A DNA stretch of 64,000 nt from IMG/VR virus record IMGVR_UViG_3300043598_000012, positions 16,881 through 80,880 of that record, one strand, 5' to 3'. Below, piece by piece: positions 23,015 to 30,399 of this stretch. The stretch is from a virus. Position numbers and translations under genes: made by a program. How positions within the stretch are numbered: position 1 is the stretch's first letter; each line of letters opens with the position of its first letter. Under the pieces are notes generated by a model. That model ran no database searches. It had not been told where the DNA came from and worked only from the letters and a program-made list of their open reading frames with translations.

Positions 23015-23580
23015 TGAAGCGTTACATGTGTTACATCGTGGGAGAACCTGGCAGCGGCAAGACAACGCTGTGCCGAGAGTTCACATCTGACCTTCGCAAG
23101 AAGGTCAAGACTGTCCCCTACGTGAGCTATACTCACTTCGGCAAGGAGACCATGGAGCTCGGCCACGATCGGGAGACATTCGGGGGTACTGATGCTCTCG
23201 GGATGGCTGCCCAGAACCATGTGCTGGAGTTCCTGCGTAACGGACCTGGCGCCGAGTACCGCTACATCCTGGCGGAGGGGGACCGGCTTGCCAACGCCAA
23301 GTTCTTCGAGGCGGTGCGGGGCATGGGCATCGACCTGAACGTCTACGCCTTGCTACCTCCGGCCAAGGTCATCGAGCGTCGTCGAGCTGCCCGCAACGCA
23401 TCCATTGGCAAGGAGCAGAACGAGCGGTGGCTGAAGACGAGGGCCACCAAGGTTGCCAACATTGTCCACGATTGGGTTCCACCAGAGCATCGGCTGACCC
23501 AAAGACCAGAAGAGGTCCTTCGGATCATACTGGCAGACGATCCGGTGGCGAAGCAGTTGGCTCGGATGCGCGACTCCTAG
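23014..23580 (+). CDS. P-loop kinase, 5-hydroxymethyl-dU DNA kinase candidate
   Basis: 188 aa. Walker A GEPGSGKTT (10-18); HFGKETMELG and GGTDALGMAAQNHVLEFL (58-74) resemble the nucleobase-DNA kinase family found with hypermodified thymidine; LAEGDRL (87-93) gives the acidic Walker B-like residues. In known systems this enzyme phosphorylates 5-hmdU already in DNA, activating it for the AADT enzyme. Without the AADT and flavoprotein neighbours it would only be called a small P-loop kinase, so the specific role is inference. Confidence 0.65.
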   Translation: MKRYMCYIVGEPGSGKTTLCREFTSDLRKKVKTVPYVSYTHFGKETMELGHDRETFGGTDALGMAAQNHVLEFLRNGPGAEYRYILAEGDRLANAKFFEAVRGMGIDLNVYALLPPAKVIERRRAARNASIGKEQNERWLKTRATKVANIVHDWVPPEHRLTQRPEEVLRIILADDPVAKQLARMRDS

Positions 23581-23605
23581 TTGGAGTTGTCTGATTCGGT
23601 TGTCC

Positions 23606-23611
23606 TATGCT
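23606..23611 (+). promoter_or_regulatory. Class B -10 for second HNH gene
   Basis: TATGCT, 6-nt gap GTTGTC, then GTG 23618. TTGGAG at 23581-23586 could be a -35 at 19-bp spacing. Confidence 0.5.
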
Positions 23612-23617
23612 GTTGTC

Positions 23618-24076
23618 GTGGAGCTCAAGACGTGTAGCAAATGCAAAGAGAAGAAGCCAATCAGCGAGTTCCACCTCGTGCGCAAAAGCGGTACACAACG
23701 GTTCTCTCGATGCAAGCCGTGCAGGCTACAGGACCAACGCGATTGGTATTCTAGGTTGTCTTCAGAGGAGCGGCGAGCTCGGCAAAAGGCGCCCGAAAGA
23801 AACCGAGACCTGCACCTTCGTCGCACTTATGGAATCACGCTTGCAGAGTTCAATGCCATGTTGCGCCACCAACGAGGACGCTGTGCTATCTGCCGCACCA
23901 AGGAGCCAGGTGGCAGGTCTCGTCACAAGCACGGTTGGTTCGTTGACCATTGTCACAAGACCGGTAAAGTGCGAGGTCTCTTGTGCAGTGACTGCAATTT
24001 GCGCCTACTTCCTGGAGCTAAGGACAGCGTGAAGATCCTTCGAGCGGCCGTCGCGTATCTGGAGCGGACATCGTGA
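23618..24076 (+). CDS. HNH endonuclease, endonuclease VII type (copy 2)
   Basis: 152 aa from GTG 23618, placed by the -10 hexamer. N-terminal CSKCKEKKP ... CRL; C-terminal CAIC, WFVDHCHKTGKVRGLLCSDCN, LLPGAKD and AAVAYLE. Similar in layout to the copies at 15579 and 31552 (DHCHKTG and GLLC are shared with 31552). Sits between the DNA kinase and the helicase with its own promoter, as expected for a homing insertion. Confidence 0.88.
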   Translation: MELKTCSKCKEKKPISEFHLVRKSGTQRFSRCKPCRLQDQRDWYSRLSSEERRARQKAPERNRDLHLRRTYGITLAEFNAMLRHQRGRCAICRTKEPGGRSRHKHGWFVDHCHKTGKVRGLLCSDCNLRLLPGAKDSVKILRAAVAYLERTS

Positions 24077-25869
24077 GGATTTGGCTCGCAAAGAAGGATG
24101 AGGCACGGGAGCGGCACGTAGTTGTCGACCTGAACGCTACGGAGGAGAGCGAGTTCATCTTCGTAGTGCGGCGGTTCGTGCTGCCCGAGGGCGTACAGCC
24201 TTGGCGAGAGCGGAGTCCCGCAGGTACCAAGGTTCGCTATCGCTTTGGGATGAGGTGGCTGGACCGACTCATCATGACCTTCCCAGTAGCGGAGCGGTCA
24301 GCAGCCATCGATGCCAAGCTCGCAGCGGACAGCCAGGCACACCTACATCGTCTGAAGAACCCTCCCACGTTCTCGGCGCCCAGCTTCCGAGAGCATGCTC
24401 GCACAGGGCGCCACAAGGACGGCACACCCTTCACGCTCTACCCACATCAGCTCGTGAGCATCTCCAACGGCTTGCGGGATCCCCGACACATGGTCAACCT
24501 GGGTATGGGGTTGGGCAAGACAGCCATCGGCTGGGCCATGGCCTGCAAGCTTCGGCCCAAGCGCATGGCCATCATCACCACCTACGGCGGTAAGGCGGTG
24601 TGGGAAGACGAGATGGCAGAGTGGACTCACATCCGCCCAGACCGGCTCCAGGTGGTTGACGGCACAGCCGCTAAGCGCCGAGACCAGATCGGTCAGTTCA
24701 TGGAGGCTGACCCCAACGAGGCACGCATCCTGGCCTTCAACTGGGATCTCCTCCGTCTACACCCGGAGATGGCAGACGTCGTGTTCGACTTCATGGTGGT
24801 TGACGAGTTCCACCGAGCCAAGAACCACGAGGCAGCGGTGACGGAGGCTTTCCTCAAGCTGCGAGCGCACCGAGAATTGCTGCTTTCGGGGACTCCCATG
24901 ATCAACCGTACCGAGGAGCTCTGGACTCCCCTGCACCGTGTGTGTAGGCGCCGAGACAGCCTCCGGCCGACGGACACCAACAGCAAGTATCCCTCCTCGT
25001 GGCTGTTCAACAAAACGCTGCGCATCAAGTTCGGGGGCAGTGATAGCCTGCTGGGTCGCAACCCCGACTTCATGGAGATGATCAAGCAGGACCTCGACGA
25101 TCACTCCACTCGTTTCCGTCGCGATCAGGTGGATCAGGACCTGCCAGAAGTTATTCCGTTTACGGTGAAGGTGCGACTCACCTCCGAGCAGCGGAAACTC
25201 TATAACAAGATCCGTGATGAGTTCAAACTGGAATTGGAGGATGGCCGCACTCACACGGTAAGCGATGCACGCGCCCTGATCACTCGATTGAAGCAGGCCT
25301 GTTGGAGCCCCGAGCTCTACGGAGGATCGCAAAAGAGCGCCAAGGTCGATGAGCTCCGAGGGATCGTGCGAGACCTTGTAGACGCTGGGGAGAAGGCCAT
25401 CCTCTTCTCCCAGTGGAGCAAGGCCACTCGCATCCTTCAGCGTGAGTTCGGACACTACGGGATCGCCTACGTCGATGGCGGAATCAATGCAGCTAAACGG
25501 AAGTTGGAAGCGAAGCGGTTCAACACGGACCCCGATTGCAAGCTCTACATCGGCACTATCGGGGCTAACCGAGAGTCGATTACCCTGGGTGCAGCAACCA
25601 ATGTTGTCTTTACTGACAAGGAATGGAGTGACGAGTATAACGACCAGGCTCGGGATCGCTCTGCATCCGGCGGTCTGCGAGGACTCGGCGTCAGCCACGT
25701 TAACCTCATCGAGCTGCTAGCCGAGGACACCGTGGACTTCGACATCGAAGCTGTGCTTGGACGCAAGAGCAATGAGTTCGACGTGGTGGTCGAGAGCGAC
25801 GGAGGCAATCGGGCCAAGAAGAAGAGACGGCACCCGCTTACTTTTGACGAATTGATGGCGGCCATCTAG
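24073..25869 (+). CDS. SNF2-family DEAD/DEAH-box helicase/translocase
   Basis: 598 aa from GTG 24073. Superfamily 2 motifs: I in NLGMGLGKTAIG (near residue 145), II in VVDEFHRAKN (near 243), III in LLSGTPMINRTEELW, IV in LFSQWSKATRILQREFG, and V-VI in ANRESITLGAA ... DQARDRSASG. The separated lobes and SGTP motif indicate SNF2 type. Phage members remodel or translocate on duplex DNA, in replication, recombination or modification. It ends the modification region; the next transcript signal lies just after its stop. Confidence 0.85.
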   Translation: MRIWLAKKDEARERHVVVDLNATEESEFIFVVRRFVLPEGVQPWRERSPAGTKVRYRFGMRWLDRLIMTFPVAERSAAIDAKLAADSQAHLHRLKNPPTFSAPSFREHARTGRHKDGTPFTLYPHQLVSISNGLRDPRHMVNLGMGLGKTAIGWAMACKLRPKRMAIITTYGGKAVWEDEMAEWTHIRPDRLQVVDGTAAKRRDQIGQFMEADPNEARILAFNWDLLRLHPEMADVVFDFMVVDEFHRAKNHEAAVTEAFLKLRAHRELLLSGTPMINRTEELWTPLHRVCRRRDSLRPTDTNSKYPSSWLFNKTLRIKFGGSDSLLGRNPDFMEMIKQDLDDHSTRFRRDQVDQDLPEVIPFTVKVRLTSEQRKLYNKIRDEFKLELEDGRTHTVSDARALITRLKQACWSPELYGGSQKSAKVDELRGIVRDLVDAGEKAILFSQWSKATRILQREFGHYGIAYVDGGINAAKRKLEAKRFNTDPDCKLYIGTIGANRESITLGAATNVVFTDKEWSDEYNDQARDRSASGGLRGLGVSHVNLIELLAEDTVDFDIEAVLGRKSNEFDVVVESDGGNRAKKKRRHPLTFDELMAAI

Positions 25870-25871
25870 CG

Positions 25872-25877
25872 TACCAT
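25872..25877 (+). promoter_or_regulatory. Class B -10 for candidate ncRNA A
   Basis: TACCAT in the context GCGTACCAT; 6 nt later, at 25884, begins the 12-base inverted repeat arm of the RNA. No start codon follows. Confidence 0.5.
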
Positions 25878-25883
25878 GTCTCG

Positions 25884-25999
25884 GAGAGCCGCAGGTGTTT
25901 GCAACACTTCAACCCCATGGGGTAGATGAGCGACGGAGCCGTGATCCACTTGACCTCTGAGTGGTGCAGGCAGTAGAGGGGCGCCTGCGGCTCTCGCTC
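25884..25999 (+). ncRNA. Candidate structured small RNA A
   Basis: From the predicted +1, GAGAGCCGCAGG (25884-25895) is perfectly complementary to CCTGCGGCTCTC (25984-25995), closing a roughly 112-nt domain. Smaller dyads lie inside, including CCACT...AGTGG and CCCCATGGGG. No convincing reading frame is present. Same architecture as candidates B and D. It fills most of the 163-nt gap before the next gene. Confidence 0.5.
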
Positions 26000-26020
26000 C
26001 CAACTTGGCGAGCATTGGTG

Positions 26021-26026
26021 TAAGAT
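26021..26026 (+). promoter_or_regulatory. Class B -10
   Basis: TAAGAT with a 6-nt gap to ATG 26033; directly follows candidate RNA A. Confidence 0.55.
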
Positions 26027-26032
26027 GTGGCT

Positions 26033-26329
26033 ATGACCACCGAAAAGGTTCAGCTGCTCGTTCTTCTCACCACCTCTGGGCCGTTGCCCATGGGCTACGC
26101 CGACAGTGACAGGGGCAAGGTGAGCCTGGGGCTCTCAGCGGCTCGCTACCAGCAAGCCAGGCTGGCGCACGGCCACCGCATCGTCGAGCTCTCTCAGCGC
26201 CGAGCTTCCTGGTGGATGTGCCACCAGATGTACGCAGAGCGGCAGATGATGATTGGGCATGCCTTGGCACGGCTCGAAGGCCGCACCTCCATGGGCTACG
26301 ACGAGTGGCGGTGGGGTCGCTTCTCTTGA
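26033..26329 (+). CDS. Hypothetical protein (98 aa)
   Basis: Leaderless ATG 26033. N-terminal beta strands, then an Arg/Gln/Met-rich helical part (HQMYAERQMMIGHALARLEG). Stands alone between two promoters. Its stop TGA opens the class A promoter repeat. Function unknown. Confidence 0.55.
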   Translation: MTTEKVQLLVLLTTSGPLPMGYADSDRGKVSLGLSAARYQQARLAHGHRIVELSQRRASWWMCHQMYAERQMMIGHALARLEGRTSMGYDEWRWGRFS

Positions 26330-26353
26330 GGTAGAGGTGTTCTTTCCAACAAG

Positions 26354-26384
26354 ACGTGCGAAGTTGCCAACCGTGAGGCAAGAT
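26354..26384 (+). promoter_or_regulatory. Class A promoter, copy 2
   Basis: ACGTGCG (26354-26360), 18 bp, CAAGAT (26379-26384), 6 nt to ATG 26391. Upstream block GGTAG...TTCTTTCC at 26330-26347. Confidence 0.7.
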
Positions 26385-26390
26385 GTTCCT

Positions 26391-26801
26391 ATGACCACCA
26401 CACCTAAGACCGCTGCCGAGTGGATGCGCCACTACGAACATCTGCCGCTGAAGGATCTGAAGATCCACGCTGGACAGAGCATGGGGCTCAGCACCGCCGG
26501 AGGCAGGGAGGCGATCCTGGACCGCATCAGGGCTCTTCAGATCGAGGTGTATGGCCTTCCGACTCTTCCGATCAAAGACAAGATCTGGGACGACACGCTC
26601 TCCGAGTTCGAGAGCAGCTACGAGGCTGTAGGCCATGCGGCCTTCTGGATGTCCTTCACCGGCTCAACCTACGACCACAGCGGCTACTATGAGCTGCGCA
26701 CTCAACTGGAGGATCTTATCGACGAGGGCGAGCCTGAAGATGAGAATTGCCAGGATTTCGAGGCGTCACGTTGGAACGTCTACCAGGACTGTGCGTTCTG
26801 A
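26391..26801 (+). CDS. Hypothetical protein (136 aa)
   Basis: Leaderless ATG 26391 fixes the start; upstream in-frame codons lie in the promoter. The N-terminal KTAAEWMRHYEHLPLKDLK and the Gly-rich GLSTAGGREAILDRI could be a small helical DNA-binding fold. C-terminal part acidic. Begins a run of six overlapping genes. Function unknown. Confidence 0.6.
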   Translation: MTTTPKTAAEWMRHYEHLPLKDLKIHAGQSMGLSTAGGREAILDRIRALQIEVYGLPTLPIKDKIWDDTLSEFESSYEAVGHAAFWMSFTGSTYDHSGYYELRTQLEDLIDEGEPEDENCQDFEASRWNVYQDCAF

Positions 26802-26998
26802 TGGCCCGCTCCAAGAGGACCCTGTTCCTCGACAACCGCAACCGCTGGATCATGTCGGAGCCGACAGACAGCGGGTTCCTCCACACTCGACTCGGCACCA
26901 CCAACACCTTCCAGACGCGAGAGCTCGCCGAGAAGGAGATGGTCCGAGTGGTTCGTCGCAGGCAGCGTGCTGCCGTCAAGCAAAGGAAGTCGGCATGA
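26801..26998 (+). CDS. Small basic protein (65 aa)
   Basis: TGATG start. MARSKRTLFLDNRNRWIMSEP, Arg-rich C-terminus (RVVRRRQRAAVKQRKSA). Possible nucleic-acid binder. Function unknown. Confidence 0.55.
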   Translation: MARSKRTLFLDNRNRWIMSEPTDSGFLHTRLGTTNTFQTRELAEKEMVRVVRRRQRAAVKQRKSA

Positions 26999-27339
26999 CC
27001 ACCTTCATCACAAAGTTCGAGAACGACTCGATCCACGCTGTGACGCGTCACACATGGCACGTCACAGGTGTTGAGTATCACCGCAACGGCAGCGGAGGGG
27101 AGGGGTTCTATCTCGTCGAGTTCCACCGTGCGGTCATGGCTTCAGAAGACCATCGGCCCAGAGCAGCAAAGCTCTCCAAGGACAGCATCGTCCGCTACTT
27201 GAGCCTTCGAGCGGTAGTCTTCCGGACGGATTGCCATTGTGCTGTGTTCAACCCAGCCAAGGCAGACGACTGTTACCGTGGTGACAATTTCGAGCGTGGC
27301 CTCCGTGAGGTTATCAAGGTCTACGAGAAGTCGCTCTGA
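26995..27339 (+). CDS. Hypothetical protein (114 aa)
   Basis: ATGA overlap start at 26995. Beta-rich, with CHC-like residues late (TDCHCAVFNPAKADDC) that might bind a metal. Function unknown. Confidence 0.55.
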   Translation: MTTFITKFENDSIHAVTRHTWHVTGVEYHRNGSGGEGFYLVEFHRAVMASEDHRPRAAKLSKDSIVRYLSLRAVVFRTDCHCAVFNPAKADDCYRGDNFERGLREVIKVYEKSL

Positions 27340-27617
27340 TGGGCACCCACATCAACGTCGGCCCCCTTCGCTTCCCCAAGCAGGGAGAATGGCTTGGCAA
27401 GCGGGTCAACGTCTGCTTCCACTTCAAGACCGAGGATCTCTTCCCTGGCACCATCGTGCGGGAGGACAGCGAGGAGCCTGGGCGCCTGATCATTGCGCTC
27501 GACGACGGGCGCTACGTCATAAGCACGGAGTGCATGTATAGCTTCAACAACGTGCCAACCAACGAGGGTAACACGCCACCGTTCCCCGGCTTCGAGCATG
27601 TGATGGGAGGTGCGTGA
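27339..27617 (+). CDS. Hypothetical protein, probable beta-barrel (92 aa)
   Basis: TGATG start. WLGKRVNVCFHFKTEDLFPG then IIALDDGRYVISTECMYSF, a KOW/SH3-like alternation. Function unknown. Confidence 0.55.
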   Translation: MGTHINVGPLRFPKQGEWLGKRVNVCFHFKTEDLFPGTIVREDSEEPGRLIIALDDGRYVISTECMYSFNNVPTNEGNTPPFPGFEHVMGGA

Positions 27618-27883
27618 TGTTCAAGGGCTACCTCACGAGGATGGGAACAGTCACCCAGGACACCAAGTCAGCCGTAGATCCCGGGCTGGCTCGCAAGGGT
27701 GTGCGCTACTCTACCCGTACTGGTGAGGACATCATCGGCGACGTGCACTTGATCCGCTCCTCACCAGCCTTGTGGGATGTCTTTTCACGGAACCCCTATA
27801 GGTTTGCCAGGGTGCAGGCTCCTAACCGGCGCTTCGCCATTGAGGCTGCCTTGGAAGAGGTGAACAGCAATGCCGAAGGGTGA
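27617..27883 (+). CDS. Hypothetical protein (88 aa)
   Basis: ATG 27617 (GTG 27614 also in frame) overlaps the previous stop. Mixed alpha/beta, basic middle. 14-nt overlap with the next gene. Function unknown. Confidence 0.55.
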   Translation: MFKGYLTRMGTVTQDTKSAVDPGLARKGVRYSTRTGEDIIGDVHLIRSSPALWDVFSRNPYRFARVQAPNRRFAIEAALEEVNSNAEG

Positions 27884-28292
27884 TTGCTTCTCACTTGCAC
27901 TATCGCTCGTGGCGGGGTACGTGCATGGTGACCCCGTCAACAATCCCGACGATCAGGCTCCGATGCCTGGCGGCAAGGTCGTCCACGGGCTCCCCATTGG
28001 TCGCGGCCCAGAGAACATGGGCAAGCGGTACTGGCATGCATGGGTAGAGGTTGTCATCAACGGGGTGGTCACCGTCATGGACTACTCCAACGACCAGCGG
28101 ATCACTATGCCCAGGGACGAGTACTACCGCTTCGGTAACATACAGCAGGTGTGGCGCTACAACGCTCACCAAGCCCGAGCTCAGTTCAAGAAGCAGCAGC
28201 GTTGTGGCCCTTGGGTCAAGGGCTGGGAGTCCATGAGCGAGGCCAGCGAGCACCGTCTGGCCGCTGAGCAAGCCGTCGCGGAGGGGTCGTGA
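27870..28292 (+). CDS. Putative papain-fold-like protein (140 aa)
   Basis: ATG 27870. Begins MPKGDCFSLALSLV with Cys6 at a helix start, then KRYWHAWVEV (His56) and VMDYSN (Asp71), a Cys-His-Asp order typical of papain-like or transglutaminase-like folds. Such proteins recur in phages without known function. The catalytic reading is inference from three residues. Confidence 0.45.
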   Translation: MPKGDCFSLALSLVAGYVHGDPVNNPDDQAPMPGGKVVHGLPIGRGPENMGKRYWHAWVEVVINGVVTVMDYSNDQRITMPRDEYYRFGNIQQVWRYNAHQARAQFKKQQRCGPWVKGWESMSEASEHRLAAEQAVAEGS

Positions 28293-28927
28293 AGAAGAAC
28301 ATCGAGCGCGAGGAGCATCCTGCCTTTGCTATGGCAGAGGTCAACAGGGTGCACGCCACACCGGGCGCCGCTCTGTTCGACAGTGAGCTCCAGCACAGTG
28401 AGTACGTGGTGCTCCGCATCAAGCGAGCCATGCGTAGGCGAGAACTGAAGCGTGATTGGATCACCGACGCCGAGCAGCTCGTTGAGGTTTCCATGAGCAT
28501 GGCCCAGTGGGGTGCCTTAGTGTCTTCGTTTGGCACCAACGGAGTGCCTGTGACCCTCAACTGGCTGTCGGGCGAAGGTGATGTAGAGCGGCTTTCCTAC
28601 GAACCACGCATGGCCGAGTCGCTCAAGGAGATCGAAGGTGCAGCCACAGAGCTGGTGCATGACATTAGGTGGGCAGCGGACGAGCTCCGGGAGGCCTTCG
28701 ACAACAAGGCCAGTCGTCGCGAGGTTGAGGATAAGCTGAGTCACCTGGAGGCCATGATCAACAACGCCCGTGCCGACGCTTGCTTCACGGCCACTCAGTT
28801 CTCCAAGCACGTTGAGAACACCGTCACCAAGGCTCGTGCGGACATCGAAGCCATGGCCGCATCTGCCCAGCAGCGAGGGATCGAGGCGGGTAGCCTGCCG
28901 CTGATGGAGCTTCCTAGTGCCGACTGA
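28289..28927 (+). CDS. Helical/coiled-coil hypothetical protein (212 aa)
   Basis: GTG 28289 overlaps the stop upstream. The first 100 residues have mixed structure (VSMSMAQWGALVSSFGTNG). From about residue 105 it is one long helical region with heptad character (IEGAATELVHDIRWAADELREAF ... ENTVTKARADIEAMA). Probably oligomeric. Function unknown. Confidence 0.6.
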   Translation: MKKNIEREEHPAFAMAEVNRVHATPGAALFDSELQHSEYVVLRIKRAMRRRELKRDWITDAEQLVEVSMSMAQWGALVSSFGTNGVPVTLNWLSGEGDVERLSYEPRMAESLKEIEGAATELVHDIRWAADELREAFDNKASRREVEDKLSHLEAMINNARADACFTATQFSKHVENTVTKARADIEAMAASAQQRGIEAGSLPLMELPSAD

Positions 28928-29087
28928 GAAGCGATGTCGATGCGGGCATCTGATGCGCTGGCACAGGAAGCAGTGGCCAGACCAATGCACGATCTGTGAG
29001 CGTCGCTACGGTCCGACTAGCGCATGCCTACCACCTAAGGGGTGTTCGAACAAGACATCCGCACATAGCACAAAGGCAGGTGTATAA
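28917..29087 (+). CDS. Small zinc-finger protein (56 aa)
   Basis: GTG 28917 gives MPTEKRCRCGHLMRWHRKQW then CTICERRYG and CLPPKGC, three Cys pairs that fit a zinc-binding fold. It overlaps the coiled-coil gene by 11 nt. Its stop TAA lies inside the TATAAT of the next promoter, a very compact arrangement. Confidence 0.6.
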   Translation: MPTEKRCRCGHLMRWHRKQWPDQCTICERRYGPTSACLPPKGCSNKTSAHSTKAGV

Positions 29088-29088
29088 T
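29083..29088 (+). promoter_or_regulatory. Consensus TATAAT -10
   Basis: Perfect TATAAT with a 6-nt gap to GTG 29095; overlaps the stop codon of the zinc-finger gene. Confidence 0.65.
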
Positions 29089-29094
29089 CATTGC

Positions 29095-29418
29095 GTGGCA
29101 ACGAGAAAGTCAGGAGCAGCCAACCCAGGAGGAACAGAACGAACAAGGAGGCCAGCAGCCAACCTCGTCCAGCTAGCACTCGGGCGAAGCGTCCGGGTGT
29201 GGGGCGAAGCATCGATCACCGTCGCAGTGACGGACGATCCACCGCAGTTCGTCAAGGTGACGTTCGGGCACGAGCGGCTCGCAAGCAACGACAGCGAGCA
29301 GGAGATCCTCAAGACCGAACGTCAGATTCACGCAACCAACAGCAAGGTCGTCGAGCGGAGAGCAAGGGAGCTCCGGCAGCTCGTGCATCGGACGATGGAC
29401 GAGGGCGACTACGGCTGA
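29095..29418 (+). CDS. Hypothetical DNA-binding-like protein (107 aa)
   Basis: Leaderless GTG 29095. Basic N-terminus (ATRKSGAANPGGTERTRR), then a beta strand pair (RVWGEASITVAVTDDPPQFVKVTF) and a basic helix at the end. Ends at TGA 29416-29418, where the next frame continues without a normal start codon. Confidence 0.55.
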   Translation: MATRKSGAANPGGTERTRRPAANLVQLALGRSVRVWGEASITVAVTDDPPQFVKVTFGHERLASNDSEQEILKTERQIHATNSKVVERRARELRQLVHRTMDEGDYG

Positions 29419-29654
29419 AGCTCGCACACAAGGATGTTCGCTCCGGTCAGTTCGTCGACCGGCTCGGACAGAAGCTGAGGCAGGGAGCCAAGGTTTGGCA
29501 CTATCCCTACCGAGGTGAGACACGGCATCGAGCCGTAGTGGCGAACGACGGCATCCTGGGACGGATGCTTGCAATCCAACTGGAGGGGGACCCCTTTCCG
29601 GTCAACGTAGACCACCGCAGGGTGGAACTCATGAAGGAGAGAGGACAACAGCAA

Positions 29655-30242
29655 ATGGCAACGACAGCAGCAGCCAACAAGCCTGCGAACGCCCGAGAGG
29701 CGCGAGCCATGGCGAAGGAGCTGGGCATCGAGGGTTGGGAGGACTTGGGCCGAGAGGACCTGCTGTCCGCCATCGCCACTGCTCAGAAGGGAAGTTCAGC
29801 AGCAGCTCCGACCAAGGCTCCAGCAGCCAAGAAGGCTTCAGGGGCCAAGAAGGCTCCGGCGAAGAAGGCAGCCACCAAGCGAGCTCCGGCCAAGGCCAAG
29901 GCTCCAACCAAGAAGGCCAGTGGTGGTCGGGCCAACCCCGATCCCGACGATCCGATCCCGTTCCGTCCGGGCACCAACCTGTACGAGATCGCCAAGGCGC
30001 TCCTCAAGGGCGGCAAGCGGTCGGTCCTCGTCAAGCACCTGAAGCCCAGGCTCAGCTTCAACCCCCGCAAGCAGAGCGCCAAGGACTTCGACACGGATGC
30101 CGAGATCGACCGTCGGCTGAAGGTCATCGGCTACATCCTCAAGAACCAGCACGGCTGGACCTACGCCTCCAACGGCCGCGGTCCCGACGCCCTGATCCAG
30201 GCGACGCCTCCGGGCACTGAGAACAAGGTCGCTGCCAAGTAG
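29655..30242 (+). CDS. Histone H1-like Lys/Ala/Pro-rich protein with conserved C-terminal domain
   Basis: 195 aa from ATG 29655 (AAGGAG 14 nt upstream). A helical head (REARAMAKELGIEGWEDL) is followed by a run of KKA, KKAP and AAKK repeats (about residues 50-95), as in eukaryotic-type H1 tails of bacterial nucleoid proteins. A folded C-terminal domain follows (NLYEIAKALLKGGKRSVLVKH). The same frame is open and looks coding back to CTG 29415 (KVWHYPYRGETRHRAVV), with GTG 29538 possible, so the real protein may be 40-80 residues longer. Likely compacts DNA. Confidence 0.65.
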   Translation: MATTAAANKPANAREARAMAKELGIEGWEDLGREDLLSAIATAQKGSSAAAPTKAPAAKKASGAKKAPAKKAATKRAPAKAKAPTKKASGGRANPDPDDPIPFRPGTNLYEIAKALLKGGKRSVLVKHLKPRLSFNPRKQSAKDFDTDAEIDRRLKVIGYILKNQHGWTYASNGRGPDALIQATPPGTENKVAAK

Positions 30243-30273
30243 CTCATCCCCAACGGCTACTAGCGGCTGAGCC

Positions 30274-30297
30274 AGTGGGACCCTTCGGGGTCCCACT
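30274..30297 (+). terminator. UUCG hairpin terminator
   Basis: Perfect 10-bp stem AGTGGGACCC / GGGTCCCACT closed by a TTCG tetraloop. No T tract follows, as often in actinobacteria. Confidence 0.85.
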
Positions 30298-30313
30298 GTC
30301 GCGTATGGATGAG

Positions 30314-30391
30314 AATTGCTGCTTTCTTGAGCCGTCAGTGAATTGCTGTTATTTTGGGGCGTCAGTAAATTGCTGCTTTTCGGGGCGTACT
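30314..30391 (+). repeat. 27-bp tandem direct repeat, about 2.9 copies
   Basis: Units start AATTGCTG at 30314, 30341 and 30368. The first two share AATTGCTG-TT-TTG-G-CGTCAGT over 27 bp; the third (AATTGCTGCTTTTCGGGGCG) runs into the next -10. More AT-rich than its surroundings. May be an operator array for the 30400 gene. Confidence 0.8.
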
Positions 30392-30393
30392 AT
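30388..30393 (+). promoter_or_regulatory. Class B -10 fused to the tandem repeat
   Basis: TACTAT in GCGTACTAT, 6 nt before GTG 30400. Confidence 0.55.
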
Positions 30394-30399
30394 GTCGGT

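Noticed and set aside
30314-30391. Short CRISPR array
   Set aside because: The three repeats are directly adjacent without spacers of independent sequence and no cas1 or cas2 is near. It is a tandem repeat.
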